Positions 34,934 through 44,026 are shown, counted from the first letter of the stretch. The stretch is 64,000 nucleotides of DNA from Parvularcula mediterranea (GCF_013085255.1 NZ_JABFCX010000003.1:124001-188000); one strand, 5' to 3'. Notes: generated by a model from the sequence alone, not told the origin. Numbers and translations: made by a program.

Positions 34934-35572
34934 ATGACTCTTCCCGCATGGCGTGAGGAACGCCGCGAACAACCCGCCCGCCGCCGCCCCCGCAAGGTCG
35001 ATGAGCTCGATGGCATCCGCAACCGGGCCGAATCGCCCGCGAATCAGCTGCTCGAGATGCTGCGTGAGAGCCAGCTTCCCGGCGAGGCGCAGAAGAAGCC
35101 TGAGCCCAAGCCCTTCCGCACGCCGCCGATCGCGCGCCGCTTTGCCAAATGGCTCCTCGGCTGGTCGGTCCTCGCGATGGGTCTGAGCGTCGGCTACCTC
35201 GCCTACGAGACCCTGACGCCTGAAACGGCTGTGCCTGCCGAGCGTCCGCCGCTTGATTTCGCCGATGTCGCGAGCCGCTATGTCCAGTCGAGCGAAGGCC
35301 CGGCGATCGAGCTTTCCGGCCTCGTCCGCAACTCCGGCGAAACGCTGGTCGAGCCTGACGTGCTCCTGCAGCTCGCAGGCAGCCGCGTGGCCATCGAAGA
35401 GCCTCTCCGCCTCGGCGCAGCGGTGCTTCCTCCGGGGGCGGAGCGTCCGTTCACGGTGCGTGTGCTCCTGCCTGAGGGTACAAGGTCCGTCCGCCTCCTG
35501 CCGCCTGAAAAGAGCGGTCAGGCCATGGGCGACCTGATGCTGGTATCGCCGGCCTGGACGGCTGCGAACTAG
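34934..35572 (+). CDS. DUF3426-like single-TM protein without the usual zinc ribbon
   Basis: 212 residues: a basic Arg/Pro-rich cytoplasmic N-terminus, one TM segment near 73-92, and a C-terminal beta-sandwich (IELSGLVRNSGETLVEPDVLLQL) like the DUF3426 domain. In many alphaproteobacteria the gene divergent from ftsE encodes an MJ0042-type zinc ribbon joined to this domain. Here no CxxC pairs are present, so the ribbon is missing or replaced. GGAGG lies 9 bases before the ATG. A REP pair begins 3 bases after the stop and separates it from the convergent TIGR02302 gene. Confidence 0.72.
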   Translation: MTLPAWREERREQPARRRPRKVDELDGIRNRAESPANQLLEMLRESQLPGEAQKKPEPKPFRTPPIARRFAKWLLGWSVLAMGLSVGYLAYETLTPETAVPAERPPLDFADVASRYVQSSEGPAIELSGLVRNSGETLVEPDVLLQLAGSRVAIEEPLRLGAAVLPPGAERPFTVRVLLPEGTRSVRLLPPEKSGQAMGDLMLVSPAWTAAN

Positions 35573-35574
35573 CG

Positions 35575-35650
35575 GTAGGGCGGAACGCGCAGCGATCCGC
35601 CTTCCAACTTCGAGGCTGGAAACGGCGGATTGCTGCGCGTTCCGCCCTAC
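35575..35650. repeat. REP pair (BIME) between convergent genes
   Basis: Two inverted 27-base REP units, 35575-35601 and 35624-35650, each GTAG plus hairpin, nearly identical to the pair at 14623-14697 beside the RAYT gene. The 22-base spacer is itself self-complementary, so the whole element can form one long hairpin. It fills the gap between two converging genes and could serve as a bidirectional transcription stop. Confidence 0.9.
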
Positions 35651-35653
35651 GGA

Positions 35654-38050
35654 TCAGAACCGTTCCAGCAGGCTTTCGAGATAGGTCCGTTCGGCTTCGC
35701 CCAAGTTCGGGTCTTCGAGGCGTTTCCTGATTTCGGCGATCAGTTCGCGGATGCGTTCGGGATCATAGAGACCAAAATCCTCCGGGTCCTGACCACCGTC
35801 GCCTTCGTAGGCGCGGCCGAAGGGATCGGTTGCGCCTTCGCTGACATCGTCGCCGCCTTCGCCGATGGCGTCGGCCAGCTCGTTGCCTGCTTCTCGGAGC
35901 TCCTGCATGGCCTGCTCCTGCAGCATCTGGGCGCGGGGGAGGTTGCCGTTCTCGAGGGCCTGCGCCGCGCGTTCCATGGTTTCCTTCGCGTCCTCGAAGG
36001 CACCGCGGGCGTCGCCCGCTTCGTCGGAGAGACCCTCCGCCAGCTGATCAAGCTCTTCGGTGAGTTCGCGCTGCTCATCGGCAAGGCCGCTCTGGCCGCG
36101 TTGGCCCCTGCGGGCTGAGAAGGTCTGGTCCGTCAGCTCACGTTGCTTCTGGATGATATCGCCTGTGCCGGAGAGGGCGCGTTCGCCTTCGCCCATACCG
36201 CCCTGACCTTCGCCGGAGCCCTGGCCCTGGCCTTGACCGGGGGTGCCGTCCTCGCCGGGGCTGCCGCCTTCCTGCTCACCGCGGCTCAGCTTCAGGGACT
36301 GGAGCAGCGCTTCGAGTTGCGCGAGGAGGCTCTCGGCCTCGGCGCGGGCGCCCTGTTCGGAGAGCTCTTCCATCCGGTCGAGGAGATCATCTAGGTCGGA
36401 CTGGGCATACTCATCGTCCCCGGACTGAGGATCGCCTTCGGCATAGCCGCTATCGGCCAGTGCACGGATGTAGTCGTTCATCGCCTGACGCAGTTCGGAG
36501 ATCTTCTCGGCGATCTCTTCGTTGCTGGCGCCGTTGCGCAGCGCCTCACGCAAGGCTTCTTCCGCCGCGTCAAGCCGGGCCTTGGCGTAGGCGAGGCCGT
36601 CATCCTCAAGCTCCACGGCAAGGGGCCAGAGGCCCTCCACGATGTCGGGCACGTCCCGCACCCGCGCCGCTGCGACGGCTTCGGCGGTAGCCTTGAGCAT
36701 CAGGTGATCGGCGGCCCTCACGTCGAAGAGGTCCGGCGCATTGGTCAGGGCACCGAAGAAATCGGAGGACCTCAGGAGCGAGCTTGGCGCCATGGCGAGC
36801 TTTTGCCGCTCCTCGATCACCGCTCGGGAGAGAGGGTTGTAAAAGGTCCGCTCCGGCATCGTGATGGCGAAAGGCTCCGTCGCTGCGACACGGCCAAGCC
36901 CGTCGGTCACTTCGACCTGTCCGCGCACGAGCAGGCCCGCCCAGGGGTGCTCCTCATCACCAGCTTCCACCCGGTAGGCACCAGGCGTTCCAGTGAGGGA
37001 GGGAAGAGGGATCACCGCAGGCTCGCCCGCCACATCTTCGTCAGGCATCGGAGCATCGATCGAGATCTTCTGGCCACCAAGAAGGCTCAGGACAAGCCGC
37101 GCGTCAGCCAGCGGGTAGTCGTCCATGGTTTCGACTTCGAGGCGGATGATCCCGGTCTCGGTGCTTGGCTCGCCAACCAGTTTCACCTCGGGCGGGCGAT
37201 CTTCGATGGCGTAGATCGCCACCTGTCGCGTCTCGCCGCGAGCGCTGATCGTGAGGAGGCCATTGTCCTCAAAGGGGAGGGTGACTTGCGACTTGTCATC
37301 GCCCTCCGGCCTGATGCGCCGCTTACCCCGGTCAGTCGTTTGGAACGTCAGCACACCCCTGATCGACGAGCCGTCCTGCTCCCGCAGGCGCACATGGAGG
37401 CGCGACCCCTCGGCAGCGGCAAGACTGCTCCGCTCACGGTTGAGTTTTAGAATGCGGGGACTGAGGCCCGTATAGGCAGGCGGCTCGATCCAGGCGTCGA
37501 CGACGATCGGCTGGCGTTCGGGCAGAGGCGGTTGGAGGCTGGCTCGCAGGCCGTCTGGCTGGCCTAGGGTCAGGGCGAGGGCGCCCACCACCAGCGCAGG
37601 CGCAATCCAGCGGAGACGATAGGAGTCGATCTCCGCAAGGTCGATCCTCGGCAGGGGAACCTTCGGCGTACCGACGGTCTGGATCAGACGCTCGCGCGAT
37701 GCGATCCAGAGCGGGTCATCCTCCTCGTCCCTTGCGAAAGGACGGGCCCAGACGGAATCGAGAATGCCGGGCTTCAGGTCACTCCGCTCTTCGATCCGGC
37801 GCAGGGTCTCGCCCTTGCGCGGGAAGCGGAACTTCGCAGCCCCCCGGCTGAGGGTTGCGAGGAGCGCCGCGCCGCAAACCACGAGCCCGGCGATGTGCCA
37901 GCTCAGCGGCAGCTCTGCGAGGATACCGCTCCACAGAACCGCGAAGACACCCGCCAGCGCTGCCACGAAAGGCAAGAACGCAGGAACGGCACGCTCCCAC
38001 GAAATGACCGCGAACGCACGTTGGAGAGGGACCGGGATCTGAAGCTTCAT
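35654..38050 (-). CDS. TIGR02302/DUF4175-family membrane protein
   Basis: 798 residues. The N-terminus has two TM segments (about 20-45 and 50-70), a short soluble loop, and a third TM near 150-168. A long periplasmic region follows, with PAYTGLSPRILKL and a DDYPLADARL block. The C-terminal third is helical and rich in Glu, Gln and Gly (low-complexity GEGQGGMGEGE-like stretches). This is the layout of the alphaproteobacterial TIGR02302 family, function unknown. ATG at 38050. A 49-base gap separates it from the hydrolase gene upstream on the same strand. Confidence 0.88.
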   Translation of the reverse strand: MKLQIPVPLQRAFAVISWERAVPAFLPFVAALAGVFAVLWSGILAELPLSWHIAGLVVCGAALLATLSRGAAKFRFPRKGETLRRIEERSDLKPGILDSVWARPFARDEEDDPLWIASRERLIQTVGTPKVPLPRIDLAEIDSYRLRWIAPALVVGALALTLGQPDGLRASLQPPLPERQPIVVDAWIEPPAYTGLSPRILKLNRERSSLAAAEGSRLHVRLREQDGSSIRGVLTFQTTDRGKRRIRPEGDDKSQVTLPFEDNGLLTISARGETRQVAIYAIEDRPPEVKLVGEPSTETGIIRLEVETMDDYPLADARLVLSLLGGQKISIDAPMPDEDVAGEPAVIPLPSLTGTPGAYRVEAGDEEHPWAGLLVRGQVEVTDGLGRVAATEPFAITMPERTFYNPLSRAVIEERQKLAMAPSSLLRSSDFFGALTNAPDLFDVRAADHLMLKATAEAVAAARVRDVPDIVEGLWPLAVELEDDGLAYAKARLDAAEEALREALRNGASNEEIAEKISELRQAMNDYIRALADSGYAEGDPQSGDDEYAQSDLDDLLDRMEELSEQGARAEAESLLAQLEALLQSLKLSRGEQEGGSPGEDGTPGQGQGQGSGEGQGGMGEGERALSGTGDIIQKQRELTDQTFSARRGQRGQSGLADEQRELTEELDQLAEGLSDEAGDARGAFEDAKETMERAAQALENGNLPRAQMLQEQAMQELREAGNELADAIGEGGDDVSEGATDPFGRAYEGDGGQDPEDFGLYDPERIRELIAEIRKRLEDPNLGEAERTYLESLLERF

Positions 38051-38099
38051 ATCGACAAACAGTAGAGCACGCTTTGGTTCACGCCGAGTGAGCGATCCG

Positions 38100-38846
38100 T
38101 CACGGGCTGAGGGTTTTCACGGTCTGGATCAGCCGTTCGAGGTCTTCGGGCTCGGACAGGCGGTGGTCGCCGCCCTTCACGAGGGTCGTCGTCAGCGAAG
38201 GCGCTTCGATCCTGTCGGTCAGCTCCATGACATGGCTCGTCGGTACGACGTCGTCCGCGAGGCCGTGGAGTATCCTGACCGGGCAGGGGACAGGGATGCT
38301 CTCGCCCATGATGAGGTTCTGCCGCCCGTCCACGAACAGCCCCTGGGTATAGGTCTCCGCCGGGTGGCCGCTGGTGCCGGTCCGCAGGACCCCGTCGGCT
38401 TCTAGCGTCGTGCGCTGCTCGCTCGAGAAACGCGGGAAGACCAGCTTCTCCGTGAAATCCGGCGCTGGCGCGATCAGCACCATGCCCGCGACGCTCTCCG
38501 GGTGCCTGAGCGCGTAGAGGAGCGTCACCCATCCGCCCATCGACGAGCCGATCAGGATCTTCGGCCCCGGCGCGACTGCTTCGATCACCGCTTCGGCGTC
38601 CTCGAACCATCGGGAGATGGTGCCTTCCTCGAAGGCGCCCTCGCTCTCGCCGTGCCCGGTGTAGTCGAAGCGCAGGAACGCAGAGCCATCAGCCTCCGCC
38701 GCTTCGGCCAGCTTCTGGGCCTTCGTGCCCTGCATGTCCGAGGCATAGCCGCCGAGCCAGACGGCCGTCGGGCCATCCCCTTCGGTCAGGCGGTAGGCGA
38801 TTTTTCCGTTGGGGCCCTGATGAAAGGCGGGAGCGCTGTCAGTCAT
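38100..38846 (-). CDS. Alpha/beta hydrolase (ABHD10/acyl-protein thioesterase-like)
   Basis: 248 residues with an alpha/beta-hydrolase fold: oxyanion region LGGYASDMQGTKA, FDYTGHGESEG, nucleophile elbow IGSSMGGW, acid in HGLADDVVP, and catalytic His in KGGDHRLS. The GYxSDMxGxKA segment resembles ABHD10-type thioesterases. No signal peptide; cytoplasmic. It lies 9 bases downstream of the AraC-type regulator gene on the same strand, so the two are probably co-transcribed. Confidence 0.9.
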   Translation of the reverse strand: MTDSAPAFHQGPNGKIAYRLTEGDGPTAVWLGGYASDMQGTKAQKLAEAAEADGSAFLRFDYTGHGESEGAFEEGTISRWFEDAEAVIEAVAPGPKILIGSSMGGWVTLLYALRHPESVAGMVLIAPAPDFTEKLVFPRFSSEQRTTLEADGVLRTGTSGHPAETYTQGLFVDGRQNLIMGESIPVPCPVRILHGLADDVVPTSHVMELTDRIEAPSLTTTLVKGGDHRLSEPEDLERLIQTVKTLSP

Positions 38847-38855
38847 CCCGAAGGG

Positions 38856-39740
38856 TTAGGGCGCGCCGTCCCGTGTGTCATCCGCGAGGCGCGACCGCGC
38901 GAGGAATTGAATGAGCAGGCGGTCCTCGCTTTCGAGGAACTCCGTCGGGCTCGTCTCGAAGAAAGCCTTCATCGCCCGGATGAAGTGCGACTGGTCATAG
39001 AACCCGGCTTCCTGAGCCAGCTCCGTCAGGCTGCCATTTCCGTTCCCGAGGAGAAGCGCCTGGGCAACGTGGTTCATCTGGACGATCTTGGCGAAGGCTT
39101 GGGGCGAGAGGCCGACATACTTGCTGAACGCTCGGCTCAGATTGCGGGCGGACTGGCCCGTCTTCTCCGCCACCTTGGACACCTTCGTCCGGCCCTCTGC
39201 CTTCTCGATGAGGTCGATCGATTCGAGCAGCCAGTCAGGCACAACACGAGGATCCTCAGCGCGTTTGATGAGCCATTTGATCATTCGCCGGATGACTTCG
39301 TCGGCCGTTTCGGAGCCCGTGAGTTTCGCTTCGAGCTTCTCGATTCGCTTCGACTTCTCGACGAGCTTCGTGGCCTCGATGGGCTGACCAGCCGCTTCCT
39401 CGCCCTCGACCGAGAGGAGTTCGTAGAGCCCGGTGGGCGTGAATTCGACGAGAACGTGCAGGAGGGGGCCTTCGCCGCCGATCCGCACCTCTTCCTTGAA
39501 GATCTGGCCGGAGATGTGGAGCGCATCGGGCCCCAGCTGCCATTCGCTGTCATTGGCGCGGGCGAACATCGAGCCATTCCCGATCCAGCCGAAATAGGGA
39601 TAGCCTGTAGGCCTGGCCGCCGCAGCGTAGCTTTCGCCCTTGCCGATTGCGCCGCTCATGAAACGGCGAACGTAAGGCCTCAGGGCCTTGGGAGGCTCGG
39701 TGATCTCGTAATGCAAGTCCTGCCTCCGGGGCTTGGTCAT
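38856..39740 (-). CDS. AraC-family transcriptional regulator
   Basis: 294 residues. The C-terminal ~100 carry the two helix-turn-helix units of AraC/XylS proteins (KVAEKTGQSARNLSRAFSKY, then LAQEAGFYDQSHFIRAMKAF). The N-terminal part resembles the DUF6597/cupin-like sensor seen in such regulators. ATG 39740 with AGGA nearby was chosen over the TTG at 39809. It is divergent from the glycosyltransferase gene across a 221-base gap that must hold both promoters. The effector is unknown; the co-transcribed hydrolase may be a target. Confidence 0.88.
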   Translation of the reverse strand: MTKPRRQDLHYEITEPPKALRPYVRRFMSGAIGKGESYAAAARPTGYPYFGWIGNGSMFARANDSEWQLGPDALHISGQIFKEEVRIGGEGPLLHVLVEFTPTGLYELLSVEGEEAAGQPIEATKLVEKSKRIEKLEAKLTGSETADEVIRRMIKWLIKRAEDPRVVPDWLLESIDLIEKAEGRTKVSKVAEKTGQSARNLSRAFSKYVGLSPQAFAKIVQMNHVAQALLLGNGNGSLTELAQEAGFYDQSHFIRAMKAFFETSPTEFLESEDRLLIQFLARSRLADDTRDGAP

Positions 39741-39961
39741 ACGTCCTGAGTGATCCTGTAGCGCGCGGAGCTTTGTTGGAAAAGCTTCAAAAACGTCCGA
39801 AATATACAATCAGCAGCGCCGCCGTTGGCTTAGCTGCAGAGGCGGAGCGGCACCCCGTAGGCCCGTCGCCCTTTCCACGAGATTGCGATCCTTTCGCGGC
39901 GGGCCTCGCCATCCGCTTGGCGAACGCCTAGAGCGCGCGAGCAACCAGTTCGCGGGACCGC

Positions 39962-41137
39962 ATGACGCCCGATTTCTCCGGCAAGACACTCCTCCAGGTG
40001 ATCCCCAAGCTCGAAGGCGGCGGCGCGGAGCGCACGACGCTCGAGGTGGGCAAGGCCTTCATCGCGGCGGGTGGCCGCTCCCTCGTCATCTCGTCAGGAG
40101 GCGCGATGGTCGAGGAGTTGGAGCGCGACGGCTCGGAACACATCCACCTCCACGCAGAGAGCAAGAACCCGCTCCTCATCGCAAGGAATGCCGAGGAGAT
40201 CGCCGAGATCATCCGTAAGGAGAATGTGTCGATCCTTCACGCGAGAAGCCGCGCCCCTGCATGGAGCTGCCTGTCCGCTGCCCGCAAGACCGGGGTGGCG
40301 TATGTCACCACCTATCACGGGGTCTACAACGCGAAAAGCGGGCTGAAGCGGCTCTACAATTCGATCATGGTGCGGAGCGACCGAGTCATCGCGAACTCCC
40401 GCTTCACCCACGAGCACATCCTCGAGCAGTACAAGGGCAAGAAGTACCTGAAGCCCGAGCTTATCACGACGATCCCGCGCGGTGCGGACCTCGATCGCTT
40501 CTCACCGGAGCAGGTCTCGGACGATCGCAGGGGCGCAGCGGTGAAGCTCTTCGGCGAGGGGCTGAGGGTCGTTCTTCCCGGGCGTTTCACGGGCTGGAAG
40601 GGACAGACTGTCCTTATCGAAGCGGCCGCGCTCTTCCGGGAAAGACACCCGGACGTACCCATCAGCTTCCTGATGATCGGGCGGATGGACGAGAAGCCGG
40701 GCTATGTGGAGGACTTGAGGCAGAAGCTTGCGGCCCTCGACCTCGGCAATGTCATCCGGATGGAAGACGCCAGCGATCATGTCCCAGCGATCCTCGCGGC
40801 TTGCGACATCGTCATCTCCGCCTCGACCGAGCCTGAGGCCTTCGGCCGGGTCGCCGTGGAAGCCCAGGCGGCAGGCAAGCCGGTGATTGCAACGGCCCAC
40901 GGAGGTGCACTCGAAACCGTGCTCACCGAAAAAACCGGCCTCCTTGTCCCGCCGGGGGACGCGGAAGCTCTTGCCAACGCATTAACCACCTTGCACGATC
41001 AAGGTTCGGTGGGGCGCTCCGAGATGGGCAGGCGCGGCATGGACCATGCACGCACGTCTTTCACGACGGAGGCCATGACGGCCTCCACGCTGAACGTCTA
41101 TCAGGAGCTGCTGCGGCGGCAGGAGGTACAAGGGTGA
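39962..41137 (+). CDS. Glycosyltransferase family 4
   Basis: 391 residues with a GT-B fold: N-terminal IPKLEGGGAERTTLEV acceptor-side motif, YHGVYN, linker PRGADLDRFSP, and the C-terminal nucleotide-sugar motif STEPEAFGRVAVEAQAAGKPVIA. It transfers a sugar, probably in lipopolysaccharide or other surface glycan synthesis, at the cytoplasmic membrane. The stop overlaps the GTG of the next glycosyltransferase gene (GTGA). The GT4-GT9-infC order suggests a shared transcript with the initiation-factor gene. Confidence 0.92.
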   Translation: MTPDFSGKTLLQVIPKLEGGGAERTTLEVGKAFIAAGGRSLVISSGGAMVEELERDGSEHIHLHAESKNPLLIARNAEEIAEIIRKENVSILHARSRAPAWSCLSAARKTGVAYVTTYHGVYNAKSGLKRLYNSIMVRSDRVIANSRFTHEHILEQYKGKKYLKPELITTIPRGADLDRFSPEQVSDDRRGAAVKLFGEGLRVVLPGRFTGWKGQTVLIEAAALFRERHPDVPISFLMIGRMDEKPGYVEDLRQKLAALDLGNVIRMEDASDHVPAILAACDIVISASTEPEAFGRVAVEAQAAGKPVIATAHGGALETVLTEKTGLLVPPGDAEALANALTTLHDQGSVGRSEMGRRGMDHARTSFTTEAMTASTLNVYQELLRRQEVQG

Positions 41138-42159
41138 AATCACGGGGTATGAGAGGCGGCGCGTCGCGTGTTCTGGTCATCAAGCGTGAGGGCCTGCGTT
41201 CGTTCGTTGAGGCAGAGCCTGCCTTCGAAGCGATCCGCCGGGCTCACCCGGATGCCACCATCGACCTCGTCACGGGCGCTGCGCTCCAGCGTCTCGCCAA
41301 GGCTTCGCCTTTCTTCGACCGCGTGGTCGCCACCCGCCAATCCATGCAGCCTGCCGAGCGCAAGGAGTTCGGCAACCAGCTCAAGCGCGTGGGCTACACC
41401 GTCGCCTATGACCTCGACGGCACCTCGGACAGCTCCGCTATCCGCGCCGCGATGAAGGGCTTCCGTGGCCCCAACTGGGTCGCGCCGAAAAAGGCTTCGA
41501 ACGAAACCCGCCGCCACCTCGCACCGAGCCCGTTTGCTGGCCCGGCTGTGCGCAAGCTTCTCAAGGATTCAGGTCTGCCGCTTGAAGAGCGTCTGCCGCG
41601 CCTCTCCTGGCTCGATGGCGAAGACAAGGGTTCGGCCAATCTCGATCCGAGCTGGTTTGGTCTGACTGGCCCGTTCGCGCTCTTCGTGCCAGCTGCCAAT
41701 CCGGCCCACCGCTGGCCTGCTGACTATTACGCCACCGTCGCTGCCGCCATGGCGGGCGAGGGGATGACCCCCGTCATCGTCGGTTCGCAGGAGCTCGGCA
41801 CCTTCGCCTATGACGTGATGCAGGCTTCGATGGAGATGCAGGGCCCCGAAGGCCGCGGCGCCGTCGACCTGACGGGCAAGGCCGACGCGGCCCAGCTTGC
41901 CGTCCTCGCCAAGCACGCACGCTTCTTCCTCGCAGGGCCTTGCGAGGAGCTGCACCTTGTCGCCGCTGCCGGAACGCCGGGGGTGATTCTCGTCCCGTCG
42001 TCCGAAGACCTGACGAGCGATGCGCTCTACGGCCGGGAAGTTGTCAAGCTGACCGCGGCCAATATGAAGAGCCTCACGCCGGAGCTTGCGGTGCGGACCC
42101 TCAAGAATATGGGCCTCATCCGTGGCGGTTCGGCCTCAGGCGGGCGGGCATTCGCCTGA
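41134..42159 (+). CDS. Glycosyltransferase family 9 (heptosyltransferase-like)
   Basis: 341 residues of the GT9 type: an early VLVIKREGLRSFVEAEPAFEAI, a central FVPAANPAHRWPADYYATV corresponding to the heptosyltransferase donor region, and FLAGPCEELHLVAAAGTP near the end. GT9 enzymes add heptose or related sugars to the LPS inner core. It starts at GTG 41134 with a strong AGGAGG, overlapping the upstream stop by 4 bases. The acceptor is unknown. Confidence 0.88.
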   Translation: MKSRGMRGGASRVLVIKREGLRSFVEAEPAFEAIRRAHPDATIDLVTGAALQRLAKASPFFDRVVATRQSMQPAERKEFGNQLKRVGYTVAYDLDGTSDSSAIRAAMKGFRGPNWVAPKKASNETRRHLAPSPFAGPAVRKLLKDSGLPLEERLPRLSWLDGEDKGSANLDPSWFGLTGPFALFVPAANPAHRWPADYYATVAAAMAGEGMTPVIVGSQELGTFAYDVMQASMEMQGPEGRGAVDLTGKADAAQLAVLAKHARFFLAGPCEELHLVAAAGTPGVILVPSSEDLTSDALYGREVVKLTAANMKSLTPELAVRTLKNMGLIRGGSASGGRAFA

Positions 42160-42265
42160 AACCCGCGTGAGGGTTAAGGTTTCGATTGAACCGGGGCGCA
42201 CACTTCCTTATCTGTTCATCCGGCAAATTGCCGATAGCGATTGAGCAATAGAAGGAGACCGCCCC

Positions 42266-42802
42266 ATCGCCCGCAGACCCATGAACATGACCCCGCCGAA
42301 GCAGACGGGGCCAAGAATGAACGAAAACATCCGCGCCGCGAAGATCCTGGTGATCGACGAAGAGGGCGAGAAACGTGGCCCGATGTCCACGCAGGATGGT
42401 ATGGATCTGGCGGCCAAGGCTGGTCTCGACCTCGTTGAAGTGAATCTGGGCGAGGTCCCCGTCTGCAAGCTGATGGACTGGGGCAAGCACAAGTACCAGC
42501 AGCAGAAGAAGAAGGCCGAGGCCAAGAAGAAGCAGAAGATCGTCGAGATCAAAGAGATCAAGATGCGTCCGAACATCGACAAGCATGACTATGAGGTGAA
42601 AACCAAGGCCATGCGCAAGTTCTTCGATGAGGGCGACAAGGTGAAGGTCACCCTGCGCTTCCGTGGCCGCGAAATGGCCCACCAGGAACGGGGCATGGAC
42701 CTCCTCAACAAGGTCCGTGAAGAGTTCGAAGAGACCACGAAGGTCGAGGCCATGCCCAAGCTGGAAGGCCGCCAGATGATGATGGTCCTCGCCCCGCGCT
42801 AA
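42266..42802 (+). CDS. infC: Translation initiation factor IF-3, probable ATC start codon
   Basis: IF-3 binds the 30S subunit and enforces correct start-codon choice. The protein (178 residues) has the N-domain ([38 protein letters not shown]), a Lys-rich linker and the C-domain ([17 protein letters not shown]). GAAGGAG at 42251-42257 is spaced 8 bases from ATC at 42266, whereas the first in-frame ATG (42281) is 23 bases away. infC is known to use rare AUU-type starts for self-repression through IF-3 itself, so ATC is the likely start here. rpmI and rplT do not follow, unlike in many bacteria. Confidence 0.95.
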   Translation: MARRPMNMTPPKQTGPRMNENIRAAKILVIDEEGEKRGPMSTQDGMDLAAKAGLDLVEVNLGEVPVCKLMDWGKHKYQQQKKKAEAKKKQKIVEIKEIKMRPNIDKHDYEVKTKAMRKFFDEGDKVKVTLRFRGREMAHQERGMDLLNKVREEFEETTKVEAMPKLEGRQMMMVLAPR

Positions 42803-42829
42803 GTCGTTGGCGAATGACCCCGATGAAGA

Positions 42830-42853
42830 AGGCGCCCCTGCGGCGCCTTTTTT
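42830..42853 (+). terminator. Rho-independent terminator after infC
   Basis: Stem AGGCGCC/GGCGCCT with a 5-base loop, followed by T6, starting 28 bases after the infC stop. Confidence 0.88.
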
Positions 42854-42880
42854 GTTGCTCGTTTCGAGCGACTGGCCGTC

Positions 42881-43062
42881 ATCTCTCCCTCCGGGAGAGA
42901 TCGGCATCTTGGATGCCGAGTGAGGGCGGGCGATGCGAGGGTCGTTCCTGCTACAGAGATGATCCCAGCGTAGGGACGTTCGCGGGACCCCCGCTCTCCG
43001 CAGCCCTTACCCGAAGCCTTGGCGAGCCAAACCTTCGACCGCTCCCGTAGAGAGAGGTGATC
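42881..43062. repeat. Intergenic palindromic repeat, type B
   Basis: Begins near ATCTCTCCCTCCGGGAGAGA, contains GAGTGAGGGCG and a CCCTTACCCGAAG core, and ends with AGAGAGGTGA. A related copy is at 62058-62170. It fills most of the 309-base gap between infC and the B3 lactamase gene, together with the terminator. No gene is seen there. Confidence 0.65.
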
Positions 43063-43111
43063 ACCGGCTCAGCCGCTTTCAAAGCGACCAGAACCGTGGC
43101 ACGCCGTTCCC

Positions 43112-43978
43112 ATGCGGAACGTTCTCAGCGTGTCACTCCTCGCCCTAGCAGCCTGCGCGGCAGAGCCAGACATTCCGAGCGCCGAGCAATGGGCGGAGGT
43201 CTGTGAGCCCTGGGACGAATGGGACAAGCCAGGGCCGCCGTTCCGCATCCACGGTGACACCTACTATGTTGGCACCTGCGGCATCGCCGCGATCCTCGTG
43301 ACAGGGGAGCAGGGGCACATTCTCATCGATGGCGGCTCGCGAGGCGGTGGACCACTGATCGAGGCGAACATCGAGGCGCTTGGCTTCCGGGTCCGCGACG
43401 TGGACTTCCTTCTGCACACGCACGAACATTTCGACCATGTCGGCGGTCTCGCCTATCTGCAGCGGCAGTCGAGGGGCAAGCTCCTCGCCTCGATGGATGC
43501 AGCCCCCGTGCTCGAGAGCGGCATCACCGCCTCAAACGATCCGCAGGCCGGGATGCACGACCCCTTCGAGCCTGCCCAGGTCAGCGGGCTGATCACGGGC
43601 GAAGGCAACGTCACGACAGGTCATCTCACCCTCACCGCCATCGCGACCCCCGGACATACGCCCGGCGCGCTCTCCTGGCAGTGGCAGTCCTGCGAAGGCG
43701 AGGACTGCCTGACCATCGTCCTCATGGACAGCCTGTCCCCGGTGAGCGCAGACGATTACCGCTTCTCCGATCACCCGGAATATCTCGCGGCCTACCGCGA
43801 AGGGCTCTCACGCCTGATGGACATACCCTGCGACATCGCGCTCACACCGCACCCGGCCGGGAGTCGGATGTTCGAGCGCATCGAGGAGAATACGCTTGTC
43901 GGCCTCGATGAGTGCCGCGCCTACGCGGCGAAGCAGCTCCAGCGGCTCGATAAACGCCTCGCCGAAGAGGCTGGCTGA
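43112..43978 (+). CDS. Subclass B3 metallo-beta-lactamase-like lipoprotein
   Basis: 288 residues. The N-terminus MRNVLSVSLLALAAC is a lipoprotein signal, so the enzyme is probably membrane-anchored in the periplasm. The zinc set is complete: His104-x-His106-x-Asp108-His109 (HTHEHFDHVGG), His182 (PGHTPGALSW) and His247 (LTPHPAG). The early YYVGTCGIAAILVTGEQGHILIDGG and the late TPHP are typical of subclass B3 rather than glyoxalase II relatives. The ATG at 43112 lacks a strong ribosome site. No mobile element adjoins it, so it is likely resident. Carbapenemase activity must be tested and is not implied. Confidence 0.88.
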   Translation: MRNVLSVSLLALAACAAEPDIPSAEQWAEVCEPWDEWDKPGPPFRIHGDTYYVGTCGIAAILVTGEQGHILIDGGSRGGGPLIEANIEALGFRVRDVDFLLHTHEHFDHVGGLAYLQRQSRGKLLASMDAAPVLESGITASNDPQAGMHDPFEPAQVSGLITGEGNVTTGHLTLTAIATPGHTPGALSWQWQSCEGEDCLTIVLMDSLSPVSADDYRFSDHPEYLAAYREGLSRLMDIPCDIALTPHPAGSRMFERIEENTLVGLDECRAYAAKQLQRLDKRLAEEAG

Positions 43979-44026
43979 TCGCGGAGTCTGGGGTTAGGCT
44001 GGCGCCGTTGAGTGAAGGGGCGCGTC

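Noticed and set aside
42281-42283. ATG as the infC start
   Set aside because: 23 bases from the Shine-Dalgarno sequence; ATC at 42266 is correctly spaced and gives the expected N-terminus.
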